A stretch of 64,000 nucleotides of DNA from Gonocerus acuteangulatus (GCA_946811695.1 OX328132.1:95561456-95625455), one strand, 5' to 3'; numbered from the stretch's first letter, positions 22,001 through 34,016 are shown. Numbers and translations are program-made. Notes: a model not told the origin generated them from the sequence alone.

Positions 22001-22296
22001 CCTCCATACAAATACAATAAAAGTAATATGGCTGATGTCCATCAGCTGTTAATAATCGATAGTTTTGTGGCTTATATCGATCCTAGAGAAAGCTCTTATC
22101 ATTAAGAGTAAAGTTATAATAAAATAAAAACGATTGATATCAATATTCCTAACTTTCGTCTAGTATATTGAAAAAATATTATTTAAATATTTCAACGCCG
22201 CTGTTTTGTTATATGTATATGTATTTATCATTATATGTATAGTTTATTTTGTTTTTATCAGGTTCTTTTCCTATCAATAATAAAGCATAGAATTTC

Positions 22297-22300
<4 letters not shown>

Positions 22301-22381
<81 letters not shown>
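22301..22381. repeat. (TA)n-(TG)n microsatellite
   Basis: A TA run to about 22341 changes into a TG run to 22381. ORFs over it (TH and YI repeats) are not genes. Confidence 0.95.
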
Positions 22382-22383
<2 letters not shown>

Positions 22384-22456
22384 GTGTTCAAGGCCAAAAA
22401 ATGATGCTTTTCATGGATAAATTGTGGTCAATTAAAACAAAAAAAAATAATAAGCA

Positions 22457-22503
22457 AAACATTTTGGCTTTTAATGATTAACTCATTAAAAGCCAAAATG
22501 TTT
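22457..22503. repeat. Perfect 21-bp hairpin
   Basis: AAACATTTTGGCTTTTAATGA-type arm (21 bases, 22457-22477), a five-base loop and its exact reverse complement at 22483-22503. It is too short to place in a family. Confidence 0.9.
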
Positions 22504-23860
22504 GATAAGTTATTTGTTTGTGTGGCTGCTGTGAATTTGGTTTGAGACATTTTTGCACAAGATATATGATATCTTATAGGAAATTTGATACAGAATTTCA
22601 AAATGTCATTAGAATTAAATGTTCCCTATGGCGTGAACGATTAATAGCACAAAAATGGTCAGACACTAGCGTTTAGAAAAAAAACAACACGGAAACACCT
22701 ATATCTAGGTAAATAATATAAGTAAAATGTCTCCTTGGTGGCATTCAACTACACTTTAGTCGGAGTACAACCCCCTCAAGTATGGTGATTTCCTTCGGGA
22801 CCACTCTGTACATATATTTCAACGGGGATAATTTTTTTTTTATCTAGTTGGTAGAATTGATTAAGGTTGGAAGAATGTTTTCAATATTTCTTTTATGAGT
22901 CGAACCTTAATTGCTAAGTTCCTTCAGAAATTGCGTCCTTCCTATTCTTCAGTCTTCTAATTATTTATAATATCTTCGAAGTTTATCTATATAAATTCAT
23001 TACATCCTCCTAAAAACGTTACTGTTAAACAAATTGTAATTTATTAAGCTCATGCTACTAGCTCGTACGTGTTACAAATAAAATATTTTTTTTTCTATTT
23101 ACCAGTCTCATAATAATTGAAATATTTCTTAACTATTAATTAAATGGATCATAAGCTTTAAAATATGAGTGGGTTCGTTGGTAATTTTATGTTCCCAATT
23201 AGCTTCGTCTCGCCGTGGGTTTGAGCCATGTAATTCCTCTCCATGTTTGACTCATACCAACTAAGAGATGTGGAATTATGTTGGCTTAACTCCAACTCCG
23301 AGATCTTTCAACTCCTGGATGTCTCAACAACAAGGGAATATTAATTTTCTTTTAGGAAAAAAATGTTTTCAATGTAAATTAAGATGTGACAAATGTTGAC
23401 ATCCCGTCGCCATGACAAGCCCACTTCTGGTAGCATATGGAGTAGAATTTATGGTAAATTTTTTTTTAACATCTGATTTATCTTTAAAGACTAGATTAGG
23501 TTATGAAAAAAAGAAGAGAATATCTGGCACTTTGAGCACATTTTCTTCCTGGCCTGGAAACCCGCTTATGATGTCGACCTGGTGTCACAATCCGGTGGTG
23601 CCGACTAGAATATTTTACGTTTCAGAACTCATAGATCACGAAAATAACTGTGGTTCAAATTTTTATTTATTTATTTTATTGTAAATTGATGTTTTCTATA
23701 ACTATTTTCTCTTTGTAAAGGCCTTATAGGTAAAATAATTCTAAAGATATTTTTTTTTAACATTTATTTATTTTTTCATGACGAGTTTCTGGCCTCTTTT
23801 CCAAAGATTTATATCTTATTTTGATTTTAACAAACCATGCCATATATAACATAACTAGCT
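22504..23860. other. No gene seen
   Basis: A+T-rich sequence without a recognised coding region. A stretch at about 23160-23340 has a box-B-like word (GGGTTTGAGCC) but no convincing box A. The region 23570-23660 has a degraded family A 3' segment (GGTGCCGACTAGAATATTTT). Confidence 0.45.
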
Positions 23861-24413
23861 GTTACCCGGCGTGCTATGCTACACCTACATTCTTCATCTA
23901 TAAAAACAAAAATAAATTAGAAACGAAATAATTAATATTAAAATCTAATAACGCAAATCTGTAACTATTTAGGTTCATTGTTTCGAACTCGTGATCTCCG
24001 AACTGTGAGTCATAGACGATTTTAGCCTAGCCTATGACTCTCCTCGTGTCAAGACCTACCTGTGTGCCCCTTTTGGTCAAAATCAGTCAAACGGTGTGGA
24101 TTTTTATAGGGAACAAACGTACAGACAGACAGATGGTAGACGTTTTTGACCTAGCTTATGACACTACCCGTATCACAACCTACCTGTGTGCCAAGTTTGG
24201 TCAAAATCGGACGAAGGCCGTGGATTTGTATAAGGAACAAACATACAGACAGACAGCTGGTAGGCGTTTTTGACTTAGCCTACGAAACTTCCGGTTTCAA
24301 GACCTACCAGTATTCGAAGTTTGGTCAAAATCGGTCAAACGGTGCGGGTTTGTATAAGGAACAAACAGGCAAACGCACAAACAGCCAGACACGTGATTTT
24401 TATATATATAGAA
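23861..24413 (+). repeat. Dispersed repeat with three 124-bp tandem units
   Basis: Starts AACTAGCTGTTACCCGGCGT and ends GACACGTGATTTTTATATAT. Units begin near 24015, 24139 and 24263 and share TGGTCAAAATCGG, AAACGGTGTGG-like and ACAGACAGACAG words. A single diverged unit is at about 27245-27385, and a possible relative of the start is at 41735. The class is not identified. Confidence 0.75.
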
Positions 24414-24435
24414 AAGTCCACAAACTAAGAAAACA

Positions 24436-24514
24436 AAGTCCGACTCGCAGGAGCTGCGACATCTTAGCGCGTTTCCCTTGTTATCCCTAAAGAATTTTTT
24501 GAAGGAATAGAAAC

Positions 24515-24577
<63 letters not shown>
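24436..24577 (+). mobile_element. Family A 5' fragment ending at (TA)n
   Basis: AAGTCCGACTCGCAGGAGCT, the subterminal word TTAGCGCGTTTCC and about 60 more bases, then (TA)n at 24517-24577. The 3' half is missing, and a fold-back element begins directly after the TA run. Confidence 0.7.
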
Positions 24578-24579
<2 letters not shown>

Positions 24580-24993
24580 GGGGGTGGCCCAGATAAGCGG
24601 GCTACAAGAGAAATAACTACTAAACGGTTTGAGATATCAACATTTTTCAAAGGGCCAAAGTTGCAGTTCTCGTCGAGACCTATAAAATGGTGGCCTTGGA
24701 AATGAGAAAATAACACTTCTAAGCGCTCAAATGGGCCTTTCAAGGAAAGGGTTTCCTCTTTACCCATATTTTGCATTATATTTTTTAAAAGCACTAACAA
24801 AACAAGGAAGAACCGTGCAAATGGGTTTTCGATGCGTCAAGAAGTTTTCTGTAAAAATACGTTTTAATTTGCATGTATTACTCATCAGAAATTCCAAAAA
24901 AGGCACTTGAATTTATTTAAATAGTATTTTTGTTAAGGAAGGGCTAATTAGCTTAAGAGAATGTTCTCAGCATTAAAAATTGTATTTATTGCA

Positions 24994-25076
<83 letters not shown>

Positions 25077-25598
25077 TATATATATATAGATATATATATA
25101 TATTCATTATTTGTGATCTGTAATTTTGGCAACTCTTATGTCTAAACCTCCAATTTTTATGATTTTCTCTTTTTGGTTACACTAATGGGAATCGTTTTGT
25201 TGAATGCTGAACACATTCTCCTAAGCTGAATTGCCTTGCCCTTAACAAAAATACTATTTAAATAAATTCAAGTGCCTTTTTTCAAATTTCAGATGAGGAA
25301 TACATGCAAATTAAAACGTATTTTTACAGAGAACTTCTTGACGCATCAAAATCCCATTTGCACGGTTCTTCCTTGTTTTGTTAGGACTTTTAAAAAATAT
25401 AATGCAAAATATGGGTAAGGAGGAAACCCTTCCATTCAAAGGCCTATTTGAGCCCTTAGAAGTGTTATTTTCTCATTTCCAAGGCCCATTTTATAGATCT
25501 CGACGAGAACTACAACTTTGCCCCTTTGAAAAATGTTGATATCTCAAACCTTTTAGTAGTTATTTCTCTTGTGGCCCGCTTATTTGGGCCACCCTGTG
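24578..25598. mobile_element. Fold-back element flanked by TA
   Basis: Long inverted arms of about 400 bases (24578-24985 and about 25210-25598) start and end with GGGTGGCCCARATAAGCGGGC-like termini. They surround a centre of (TA)n with TATAGA interruptions. TA dinucleotides flank both ends, which fits a Tc1/mariner-type derivative but is not decisive. Arms are diverged. There is no coding capacity. Confidence 0.7.
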
Positions 25599-25809
25599 GT
25601 ACATATATATATATGTACAGGGGGTCCCAGTCTTAAACCAACAGACTTCGTATATCGATGGGGAATCGCGAAACTATCTCAAAAAGTCCTTTGGCGATTT
25701 TCTCGTTTTCGAGAAAAACGCAAAAAAACGTTCTTTTTTTTTTAGAAATCCCGATTTATCGCTTAAACGAAGCGTTGTACAAAAAATTCCAAATTAATAA
25801 TTGTTAGAC

Positions 25810-25975
25810 TTTGTTTTGTGTGCGTTTGTGCACGCTAATCTCAGAAACAGCTTATCCGATTTAGATGCGGTTTTCACTAATGTATTTTGGTAAGCTCCAC
25901 TTAACATTTAGTGTTTGCTTCAAGTAAATCGGTGCATAAATAAAAGCGTTATGCCAATGTAAAGAACACTTAAAC
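25810..25975 (+). repeat. Dispersed repeat (copy 1)
   Basis: Contains CACTAATGTATTTTGGTAAG, TCCACTTAACATTTAGTGTT and ATCCGATTTAGATGCGGTTT. The reverse complement of the same words, with changes, is at about 46795-46935. The family is not recognised. Confidence 0.65.
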
Positions 25976-25999
25976 ATTTGATAAACTATCTATATGTCA

Positions 26000-26215
26000 T
26001 GTTAACACGATACACACCAGAGTTTTTGTTTTTTATTGGTATATAGTCTTCCCTTACCAACAATTGAACGAGTTCGTTAACCAGCAACATCGGTCCATCC
26101 GGAGGGGCGGTTTACTCCGGACTCAAAGTAGTCATTGGCCGTACAGGCCGCAATTTTTGTTGTATTGGAACGCAACTCGGTATTTGCTGTTGTCATCTAC
26201 AGAGAAAAATATGTT
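26000..26215 (-). mobile_element. Family B fragment
   Basis: GTTAACACGATACACACCAG, TTGAACGAGTTCGTTAACCA and a G-rich GGTTTACTCCGGAC stretch match the region after the (TA)n tract of the family B copy at 14280-14560. Both termini are missing. Confidence 0.6.
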
Positions 26216-26439
26216 GTATGTTTTGCCGCGGACGCCCTCGCGTATAATAAATTAGTAATCACTAATTACTCATTTATTGTAATTGTAATTTATAAATCTA
26301 TACATATAATGATAGTATGTAATATATTAATTATTTTTACAACCATAGTTACAGTTTTTTCTTTATTACTCCATTTTTCATCAGTTGACTTTCATGTTTT
26401 TGGTTCCTTATTATTAGTTTGTATGTCAAGTTTTATAGG

Positions 26440-26572
26440 TTTGGGCCTTTCCCGTTGTTGGGAGGAAACCCACTTATGAGGTTGACCTTATGACGTTTTC
26501 CGGAAGTGTTGTCTAGAAAAATTCACGTTTAAGTTCCAATAAATCACGAAAATAATGGCACTAGTTCAAATT

Positions 26573-26629
<57 letters not shown>

Positions 26630-28228
26630 CGGCTCACATACGCTAGACCTGGGCATAATTTATTTGAAATAATATTTTCGAAACAAATCATGAAATAACC
26701 TTAACAGATTATTTCAGAAATAATTTATTTTATCATTTTTGTAAATATTATTTCTGAAATAATTATTTCACGAAATAAATTATTTCATGATTGATGAGAT
26801 ATTTATTTCCGAAATGGTTATTTGATCAAATAATATATTCTGATATCTTACTTTATCTTAAATTCGGTCAAACGGTGTGAATTTGTTATCAGTCTAGATG
26901 TAGTTCGTGAGACAGCCAACACAGGCCAGCTACACAGCACTTCCGAAAAAAACCGACAGAGGCCAGCACCAGAGCCTGCGAATAGATAGATCTTATCAAA
27001 GAAAGGCCAGCACTCCTTAGTTAGACAGAGACTGTTGAAATAAACTGCATTACATGATTATATAATGATGTAAAGTCATCACTGAGTTCGAGTTATTCTA
27101 ATTATCAGGAACACCAAAAAATAAATTTGAGAAATTATTCAAAATGGCTGTCGATTCAAAATTACCGTCAGAATCTGAATGGTTCAGTGTAGCCATTTTT
27201 TCTTGAACAAAACTTTTGACCTTTTGGCCAAATTTTGAAATTTGACTATTTTGACCTAGCCTAGGAGATTTCCCGAATCAAGACCTACTTGTGTGCGATG
27301 TTTGGTCAAAATCGGTCAAACGGTGTAGATTTGTATAAGTAAAAAACAGACAAACAGACAGACACGTGATTTTTATATAGATGGATGAAATAACATTTAA
27401 AGAATTTCCATTATTTCGGAAATTGTTTTTTCATGAATTTACCATTTTATTTATTTGAGAAATAAATTATTCCAATAGTGCCCAGGTCTACCATACGCTC
27501 AAAAATGGTCCGATGCTGATAAAATGTGGTAGAAAAATACTTTCATTCAAAAGGTCAAGTTCGTTAACCAGCAGAATCCACCTACCGGAACACTGTTTTA
27601 TGGGCGAAATTCACGAGATAAACGTCGTTGCGCTTAGGAGAATATTCGTTTTTAGGCTTTCATGTACACGTTTTATAGGTTCCGTATCGCCGGAGAACGA
27701 ATGGAACCATAACATGCGATATCTGTAACCTTTTGAATTTACTTTTTGATTTGAGTACTTAGAATCATATGTTCGAAATTTATCCAAACTAAGATGTTTA
27801 AATTTGTTTTACGTTCGGAGTTAAGGAAGTATTAGAAACAAATATTATATTAACTGACATGAGCAGTTTTAGGATTTTGAATGTATGTATGAAAAAAATA
27901 CTTTATTCTGAATCTTTGTACCCTTAAAAATAACACAGAAATATAAAACAAAATTAAAATAAAACTCTTTCCCATAGAGAAGGGACAAACAAAACCAAAA
28001 GAAAGAAGAATAAAAATGTGAATACAGAGGGATTGTGAACTACTGGGGCAAGAAGAGGATGAGGGTGGAGCAAGGATTTTCGTATATGTTATTAAATATC
28101 TCTAAAATGGTTGGGAAATCGTGGTAAGTGGAAGGCAACTATTTGAAAGCTTACTCAAGATGCTGCAAGTACGGTTCCCAAATGTTTTTTGATAGACTGA
28201 TCATAAAGTGTTCCGTTGCTTTCGTGTC
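26440..28228 (-). mobile_element. Old family A element split by a hAT MITE
   Basis: The left side has a degraded 3' part (GGAGGAAACCCACTTATGAG, GTTTCCGG-like words) and (TA)n at 26573-26628. The right side continues after the MITE with AAAAATGGTCCGATGCTG, AGGTCAAGTTCGTTAACCAG and the core. Both outer ends are eroded, so limits are approximate. Confidence 0.6.
26644..27490. mobile_element. hAT-like MITE with near-perfect 8-bp target duplication
   Basis: Ends are TAGACCTGGGCA and TGCCCAGGTCTA. The 8-bp flanks ACATACGC (26636-26643) and CCATACGC (27491-27498) differ at one base. Subterminal parts are crowded with the palindrome-like word GAAATAATTTATTTC and variants. A unit of the 24-kb dispersed repeat (27245-27385) lies inside. 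Confidence 0.8.
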
Positions 28229-28231
28229 TTA

Positions 28232-28404
28232 GGGTGCGTTTACACTAGGATAGTTATTGCAGGATATATATATCAGAGAGAAATTCTGACTAATGGAAAC
28301 CCTGTAAAATTTATGTCTGACATAAATTCTACATGGTTTACATTAGTCAGAATTTCTCTCTGATATAAATATCCTGCAATAACTATCCTAGTGTAAACGC
28401 ACCC
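28232..28404. mobile_element. PIF/Harbinger-like MITE
   Basis: A 173-bp nearly perfect fold-back starting GGGTGCGTTTACACTAGGAT and ending with its reverse complement. TTA is repeated on both sides (28229-28231 and 28405-28407), the usual target duplication of PIF/Harbinger elements. Confidence 0.85.
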
Positions 28405-28550
28405 TTAGATTGGTTCATTCGGTGTGATTTTCTCAGTTTTTACATTGCTTTCAATAGTAGAATAAATAAAACGATATACGTAAAATGAGAAACATAAAAT
28501 ATTTTATATTTTGCGCTTTTCCATAGGGCGATCTCAGTAAGAGAAATCAG

Positions 28551-28819
28551 CATGGGGGTATATAAGGGGGGCTGAGGGGGCTGCAGCCCCCCCCCCCGAA
28601 ATTTTGATTTGATCGGTAAAAAATTCATAAAACCCTTAAAAATAAATTAAATAAGATCATTTAGTTCATAAAACATATTCTATTTTGGGTGTAATAGCGT
28701 TTAAGTTGGCTAAAACTCTTCCGAGATCTAAATTGTTAGTATTCCATACACCGGAACTGGTCTTAGCCCCCCTGAAATTTTCCCAGCCCCCTCCGAAATT
28801 TTTTCTATACACGCCCATG
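28551..28819. mobile_element. hAT-like MITE, second copy of the 17.5-kb family
   Basis: Starts CATGGGGGTATATA and ends TATACACGCCCATG. It is flanked by an exact 8-bp duplication GAAATCAG (28543-28550, 28820-28827). The interior matches 17523-17798, including the G-rich and C-rich blocks. Confidence 0.9.
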
Positions 28820-28827
28820 GAAATCAG

Positions 28828-31285
28828 TGCTTAAAAACTGATTTTGTTCCAAAAAAAACAAAACGTTTTTATTGTTTTTTGTTTATCATTAATTGTGTTC
28901 ATCTATCTAAAATGAATTTTTCAGTAAAACGATATACGTAAATAACAAACATGTTTTATTCTATGTTGTTTATAATAGACATTTTCTTATGAATAAGCGT
29001 ATTTCAAGAAAAGTGAATGACACTAGAATTTTTGTATTGATTACACCAAAATGACGGATTGAGTTGAAAATAATTCAAGACGTTTGACATACTACTAAAC
29101 TAACTTATATCCTTGGAAAATGTTTTATTTGAAAACCGAGGACAAGAGAACACTCACAAAAGCTAAAATCGTATGAAAGTTCGTTATTATAGAACACTGC
29201 CACATGTAGACCCCACTCTGCTCTGGGACTGGTGCAGAGTGTGGGAACAAGGATGCGCAGCAGGGGATTCGCACGTTTTGCCCATAAAATGCTTAGACAA
29301 GTGACAACTGTCACACGTGCAGGTTCAGGCTTTCTCCACTTGTGAAGCAGATGGTGCATCTGGGTGGGAACCTCCTAGACTAATTGGTCTCGAGGGCCAA
29401 CACATGAATTTTTGCTAAACTTTGAAGACAGAGGGTCTTCACTATACCTGGAGCTTAGTTTCAACAATATCTTCACATCACATTAAAATCATCCTATATA
29501 AATCAATTATACGTTTTAGGATGTTTTTTAATATAATTCTATTAGAAGAGAAAACATTGTCTTATATCGCCTGAGAATAGGCTATTGACGGCTAACGAAC
29601 TTCTTCTCACGACGAAACCACACATACCAACATGTATATAATGTAACACACCCACTAACGGCTCTAGACAAACATTTCTGGGGGGGGGGGAATTACGTAG
29701 TATTGGCTTACCGCCGTGCCTGGGGGTGCAAATCAAATTATTATAATCAGGCACCTGGAAATTATTAAGGAGGTTAACTAAGAACATAAATTAATTAGAA
29801 CCTATTACTATTAATTGGCCTAAACAATTATTTTTCTAACTTTACCGAAAAAGATTATGAATTTTCATTTTGGAGTCCTAGTCCTAATAAGTTAATAAAA
29901 AATATGTCTATGATAAAAAAATAGAAAATTGGACATAAGTGTTTTTCCCTTCGGAATCAGACCATACTTAAAAAAAGAACTTTTTGTTTAGGAAATTATA
30001 TCTAGAATCACCTCCTAGAATTTAGCTACTTAAATCTGAATCATCCTGTATGTATATATAAATATACATATATTTTTATTCATATATTTGTTTAAATATA
30101 ACTTTATTTTGTCTACGAATATCCTGTGCCATTAACACCATTTTTGTCTCCCCTCTAGAAACAAAAAAAAAAAAAAAAAAATTCTAGGATCTGTATTACA
30201 TTTTGATAAATATACAGGAGTAGGAAAATATTAATGTACTTAAAAAATAAAAACATATATCACATGCTATGGCATTGGAAATGTCTGTCATTAATCTATT
30301 TAATCACGTAGTATTGCTTATTCAAATTTTACTTTTTTAAAAATCAGAAGCGTAGAAATGTCTATCATTGAGCTTTTTCGTATTGCAAAGTACTGTCAAC
30401 GCAAGAAATTACTATGACCACACGACTTCCCCACATGCATCTACTAAAACTAAACATGAAGAGTACTCAAATACTACAAATTTTAATTTTTTGTTATTAA
30501 CAACGTTTCGTTTAAAACATCAATTATTACGTGAATGGCTTTTTAGATTTTATGTGCCACATCAGGAGCGTTTATACGAAATTATTTCAGAGGGGGTCAG
30601 GTGCTTCGGGCGATTTGGGGGGGTAGGTAATATTTTAGTTTAAAGTGATGAGTTTTGAGGTCCTTTGGACACCTAGTAAACCAGGGTAAATGTAGAAGAC
30701 TTTCGTTTTTATAGAATTTTTTTCACACGAAATGTTCTCCCCAAAATAAAATTACGGGGGGGGGGCTGTATCTTCTTCAGCAATATTTCATATATCACGA
30801 AAGAAAAACACACCTATACAATAATTGAATGTTTTATGAGGTTGCACTAAAATGGAGATTTCATTAAATTCCTTTTCCTTTATTTGGACATTGTAAATTC
30901 TTTACTGTTTATGAATTTCGAATACGAAAATACCCATTTATTAATCAAGGAAACGATTAATAGAATTAATATTCATACCTTCTTCATCGACTTTGACAAT
31001 TGGTTTCGTGGAATATTTTTGAGATTAGCTTCACGATTTCCGTAAGTTTCAGAAATTTTACTAAGTTCTAGACAATTTATTTTCTTCTTACCATTGTTAA
31101 AGACATTAGGGCCGTTTTCTGTCATTTTCGAGCAAGAAACTACTTTCCCCTCTAATATTTTCTTAGTTTACTGTTAATAAGCACTGTATGTTACTAAGTT
31201 CGAATCGGAGTTGGGTATCAATCACGAACGGGTCGTGACGATTGAAAATGTCATTCCTTTCCTCCGACGCGTCGGAGCAAACAAT
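28828..31285. other. No gene seen
   Basis: A+T-rich sequence with several G-runs (29680, 30600 and 30760 regions) and a poly-A run at 30160-30180. Short ORFs at 29105-29359, 29542-29787 and 30368-30643 show no recognisable motif and are not supported as genes. Confidence 0.5.
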
Positions 31286-31289
31286 GAAC

Positions 31290-31530
31290 TTTTTAATCGC
31301 TATCCAATCTATAGCGATTGATTAAATCGCAAGTAATTTTTCAATCGCCACACAGAATCAAATTTAATTGCAATTAGCTTCGTTAATTGTCATTTGCAAT
31401 TGATTTAATCGCGATTAACATCTTAATTGCAATTGATTTAATCGCCATTAATTTAATTGCAAGTAACTATTTAACTGTTAATCGAAATTAAATTAATTGT
31501 TTCATATAACAATTAACAAATAATTGCTAT
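31290..31530. repeat. Degenerate AT-palindromic simple repeat
   Basis: Variants of TTAATTGCAATTGATTTAAT and TAATCGC words recur many times without a fixed period. It appears to be a decayed short-period repeat. Confidence 0.7.
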
Positions 31531-31579
31531 AATGCATTTTTTGTGTTTAAAAAAGTTACGCTGCATTTTAACGCAAATG

Positions 31580-32470
31580 CCACCCAGAAGTTCACTTCGG
31601 TCCACTTCCAGTACACTATTCATCCTCTTCCGAACATATTCTAATCCACTTCGATCACTTCCGGTCATATCGGGCCATTTCCACATCAGACAACTTACGG
31701 TCTACACTGACGCACTTCTAGTCAACACGGGTCGATTCCTGGATAGGTCTCGGCATCATCCAGGGGTATTCTGGCCCACTCCTGGTCCACTGCCGCTTCA
31801 GCCTAGTTAACTTTCGATCACACCTTGGCCACTCTGGTCCATTTCCTGTCCACTTATGCCACTCCTGGTCCACGCTGGGAACCTCAAGTTCGAGGTGGCT
31901 CACTTACGGTCGCTCACAAACACTGGCACCCTGCATCCACTCTATTCTCTTCTTAATCTGTTTTTCCCCCGGTCTCTTCAGGGTCACTTCGAGTCTCTCA
32001 ACATCACTTCTGGGACACTCTACGCACACTCGGATCAAAGTGGGTCACTTCCGGTGTCTATTAATTAATTGTGAGGCAGTATATTTTTTTCAGGGAGCCA
32101 GTACAAAAGGAGGATCTGTGCACTTCCGGTTGACCTTCGGTCTCTAATAAAGATTTCGGGGCACTAAATTCATCCCTGGGTCCCTTCCGGGTGAATCTGG
32201 GGCACTTGAGGATACTCGCGGTTCACTTTCTGTCTCTCATAATTACTTGTAGGGCACTATATTCGTCCCCAGGCAGTTACCGGGTCAACCTGAGTCCCCC
32301 CGGGAACTTTCTTCCTTCATTTCCGGCTTTCTTCCGGTCTCTCGTCTTTTCTTCAGGGGTACTGTATTTATCCCTGAGCTACTTTCGGATGGGTCTGCGT
32401 TACTTCCGTTCACTTTCATTTTACTACTGGTAAAACTGTACTTCCGGTACTACTGGTCACTACTGGCTTG
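31580..32470 (+). repeat. Degenerate minisatellite rich in CACTTCCGGTC words
   Basis: About 900 bases of loosely repeated words such as CACTTCCGGTC, CACTTCGGTCC and CTTCCGGGT at irregular spacing. The translated ORFs (31532-31810, 31856-32068, 32191-32433) share repeated SLPV/HFRS-like residues only because the DNA is repetitive. The reverse complement CCGGAAGT is the ETS-factor core, so a regulatory role is possible but not shown. Confidence 0.75.
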
Positions 32471-32800
32471 CTTCCTTTCCCGTACTGTGAGCAGGAATAG
32501 GACTGGAAGTGTAAAGGTAGTGAGGAGGACTTTTTTCCTTCTCAATTTCTATTGAAATAGCTTTATTTCGTGCGACTCGGACTTTTTATAATATCATGTT
32601 CAAATTTTCGACATTGTCATTTGGTATATTGCTTGGCGCGGCATAAGGAAAAGAGAAATGGTGCTCAAGGCTTTTCGTAGAAAGGCGTCAGAAGATCCCC
32701 CACACGTCGCGACGTGTGAGAGAGCCTTTGTCTGGGTACACCGACGCACAGCGGTGCCAAACACCCCTGACACTTGAATCGTTCTGAGCTCGATATCATT

Positions 32801-32931
32801 TTAGGACTTTTCTCCGTATGAAAGTAGCTATTCAGGTTTCACTCTGACACTGAATGTTTGAAAAATTTCTTCAGCTCTTTATCGATCCTACCTAGTAGAC
32901 ACCGAAAATGACCCCCGTTAAAATGTATATA
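32801..32931 (-). mobile_element. Family B 3' end fragment
   Basis: Carries a degraded terminal hairpin (GACTTTTCTCCGTATGAAAG), then TTTATCGATCCTACCTAGTA and CACCGAAAATGACCCCCGTT as in 14100-14190, and stops where a Helitron begins in the following TA-rich tract. Confidence 0.7.
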
Positions 32932-34016
32932 TCTAATATATAAAATTCTCGTGTCAAAGTTTTAGTGTTTATACTCCTCGGAAACGGCTTAACCAATTTT
33001 TATGAAATTTAATATGTATATTGAGTAGGTCTGATAATAGGTTTATAACTAATTTTTATACCCCTGAGTGATAAAAGGGGCCCAACCCAAAAAATTTTTT
33101 TTTTATTTCGGATTAAACATACATCCAACCCTAAATTTTCTTCTACCAATCCCCATTTTATAATAACGATATTAGTACTTTAATTAAAATAAATTAATTT
33201 TAATTATAAAATGCAGTTTTATTTAACATATGATCTTTTTATTTATTTATTTAATTTTTAACGTCCATTATTATTAACTAAGAATTTTAGGACGGGTTAT
33301 CTATAGGTTACCACCCTTACATTATCATCCGACAAAGAGAAATATGGCTCCAGATTCTAACCTGTTCCTGAAGTTAATTCCAACATTCAATTCATGTTTC
33401 CTAGCGACATCGTTCGGAGCAACGGAAATAGTAAAACATAATGCTGCAAATGGTCAACAATTTAATTCAACATTCAAAATCAAAGGCCAAGATTACCTCA
33501 AAGTGGGATCATTACAGCCAATGCCAAACGAAACACAACATTTTTTACAAATTTACTTTATGCGATGTGAGGCCTCCGAAAGCGCACTCGCCAATCGCGT
33601 GGATGCACGTTGGGGCTACATTAATCTAATGAATGAGCAGAATGAATTGTTGTAATTATTGAAATCACACTTGCACAAATTACAAAGTGACAATGACGCT
33701 ATTGTCATCAATCCTGATAAAGAACCATCTGGTGTGTACATGCAATTCACCCGTTGCTGGAATCGTGGTTGGCGACCGTGCAGCTACTCGAGAAATCCTG
33801 ATTCGAAGAAGAAATAATAATCTTGAGTCCATTGCTGATACACGCCATTTATACGACGCTATCCAATATCTCCTAATGTTTTGGAAGGGACAAGACGGAT
33901 ATTGCATAAATACTTAACAACAACATCCCGCAACGGATAAGGGACTATTATTTCACTACCGAAATATTCACTAGAAATAATGCATATGGCAAAACAACGT
34001 TTTCCGGGTCAGCTAG
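32932..34016 (+). mobile_element. Helitron, 1.1 kb, both ends identified
   Basis: Begins TC (32932) after an A and ends CTAG (34016) before a T, the A/T insertion rule of canonical Helitrons. The 5' end has AAAATTCTCGTGTCAAAG and ACGGCTTAACCAATTTTTAT. The 3' end has GTTTTCCGGGTCAGCTAG. These are the widespread arthropod Helitron termini. It is inserted in the TA-rich tract between a family B and a family A 3' end. It holds a broken piece of the Helitron protein and cannot move on its own. Confidence 0.88.
33344..33917 (+). pseudogene. Helitron helicase-like protein fragment
   Basis: The first frame (33344-33655) has NSTFKIKGQDYLKVGSLQPM followed by NETQHFLQIYFM, which match the Helitron helicase-like N-terminal domain (IGSL.P...FLQIYF). 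A second frame (about 33740-33917) has EILIRRRNNNLESIADTRH then YDAIQYLLMFWKGQDGY, typical of the following part. Stop codons and a frameshift separate them. The replication-initiator and helicase cores are absent. Confidence 0.75.
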
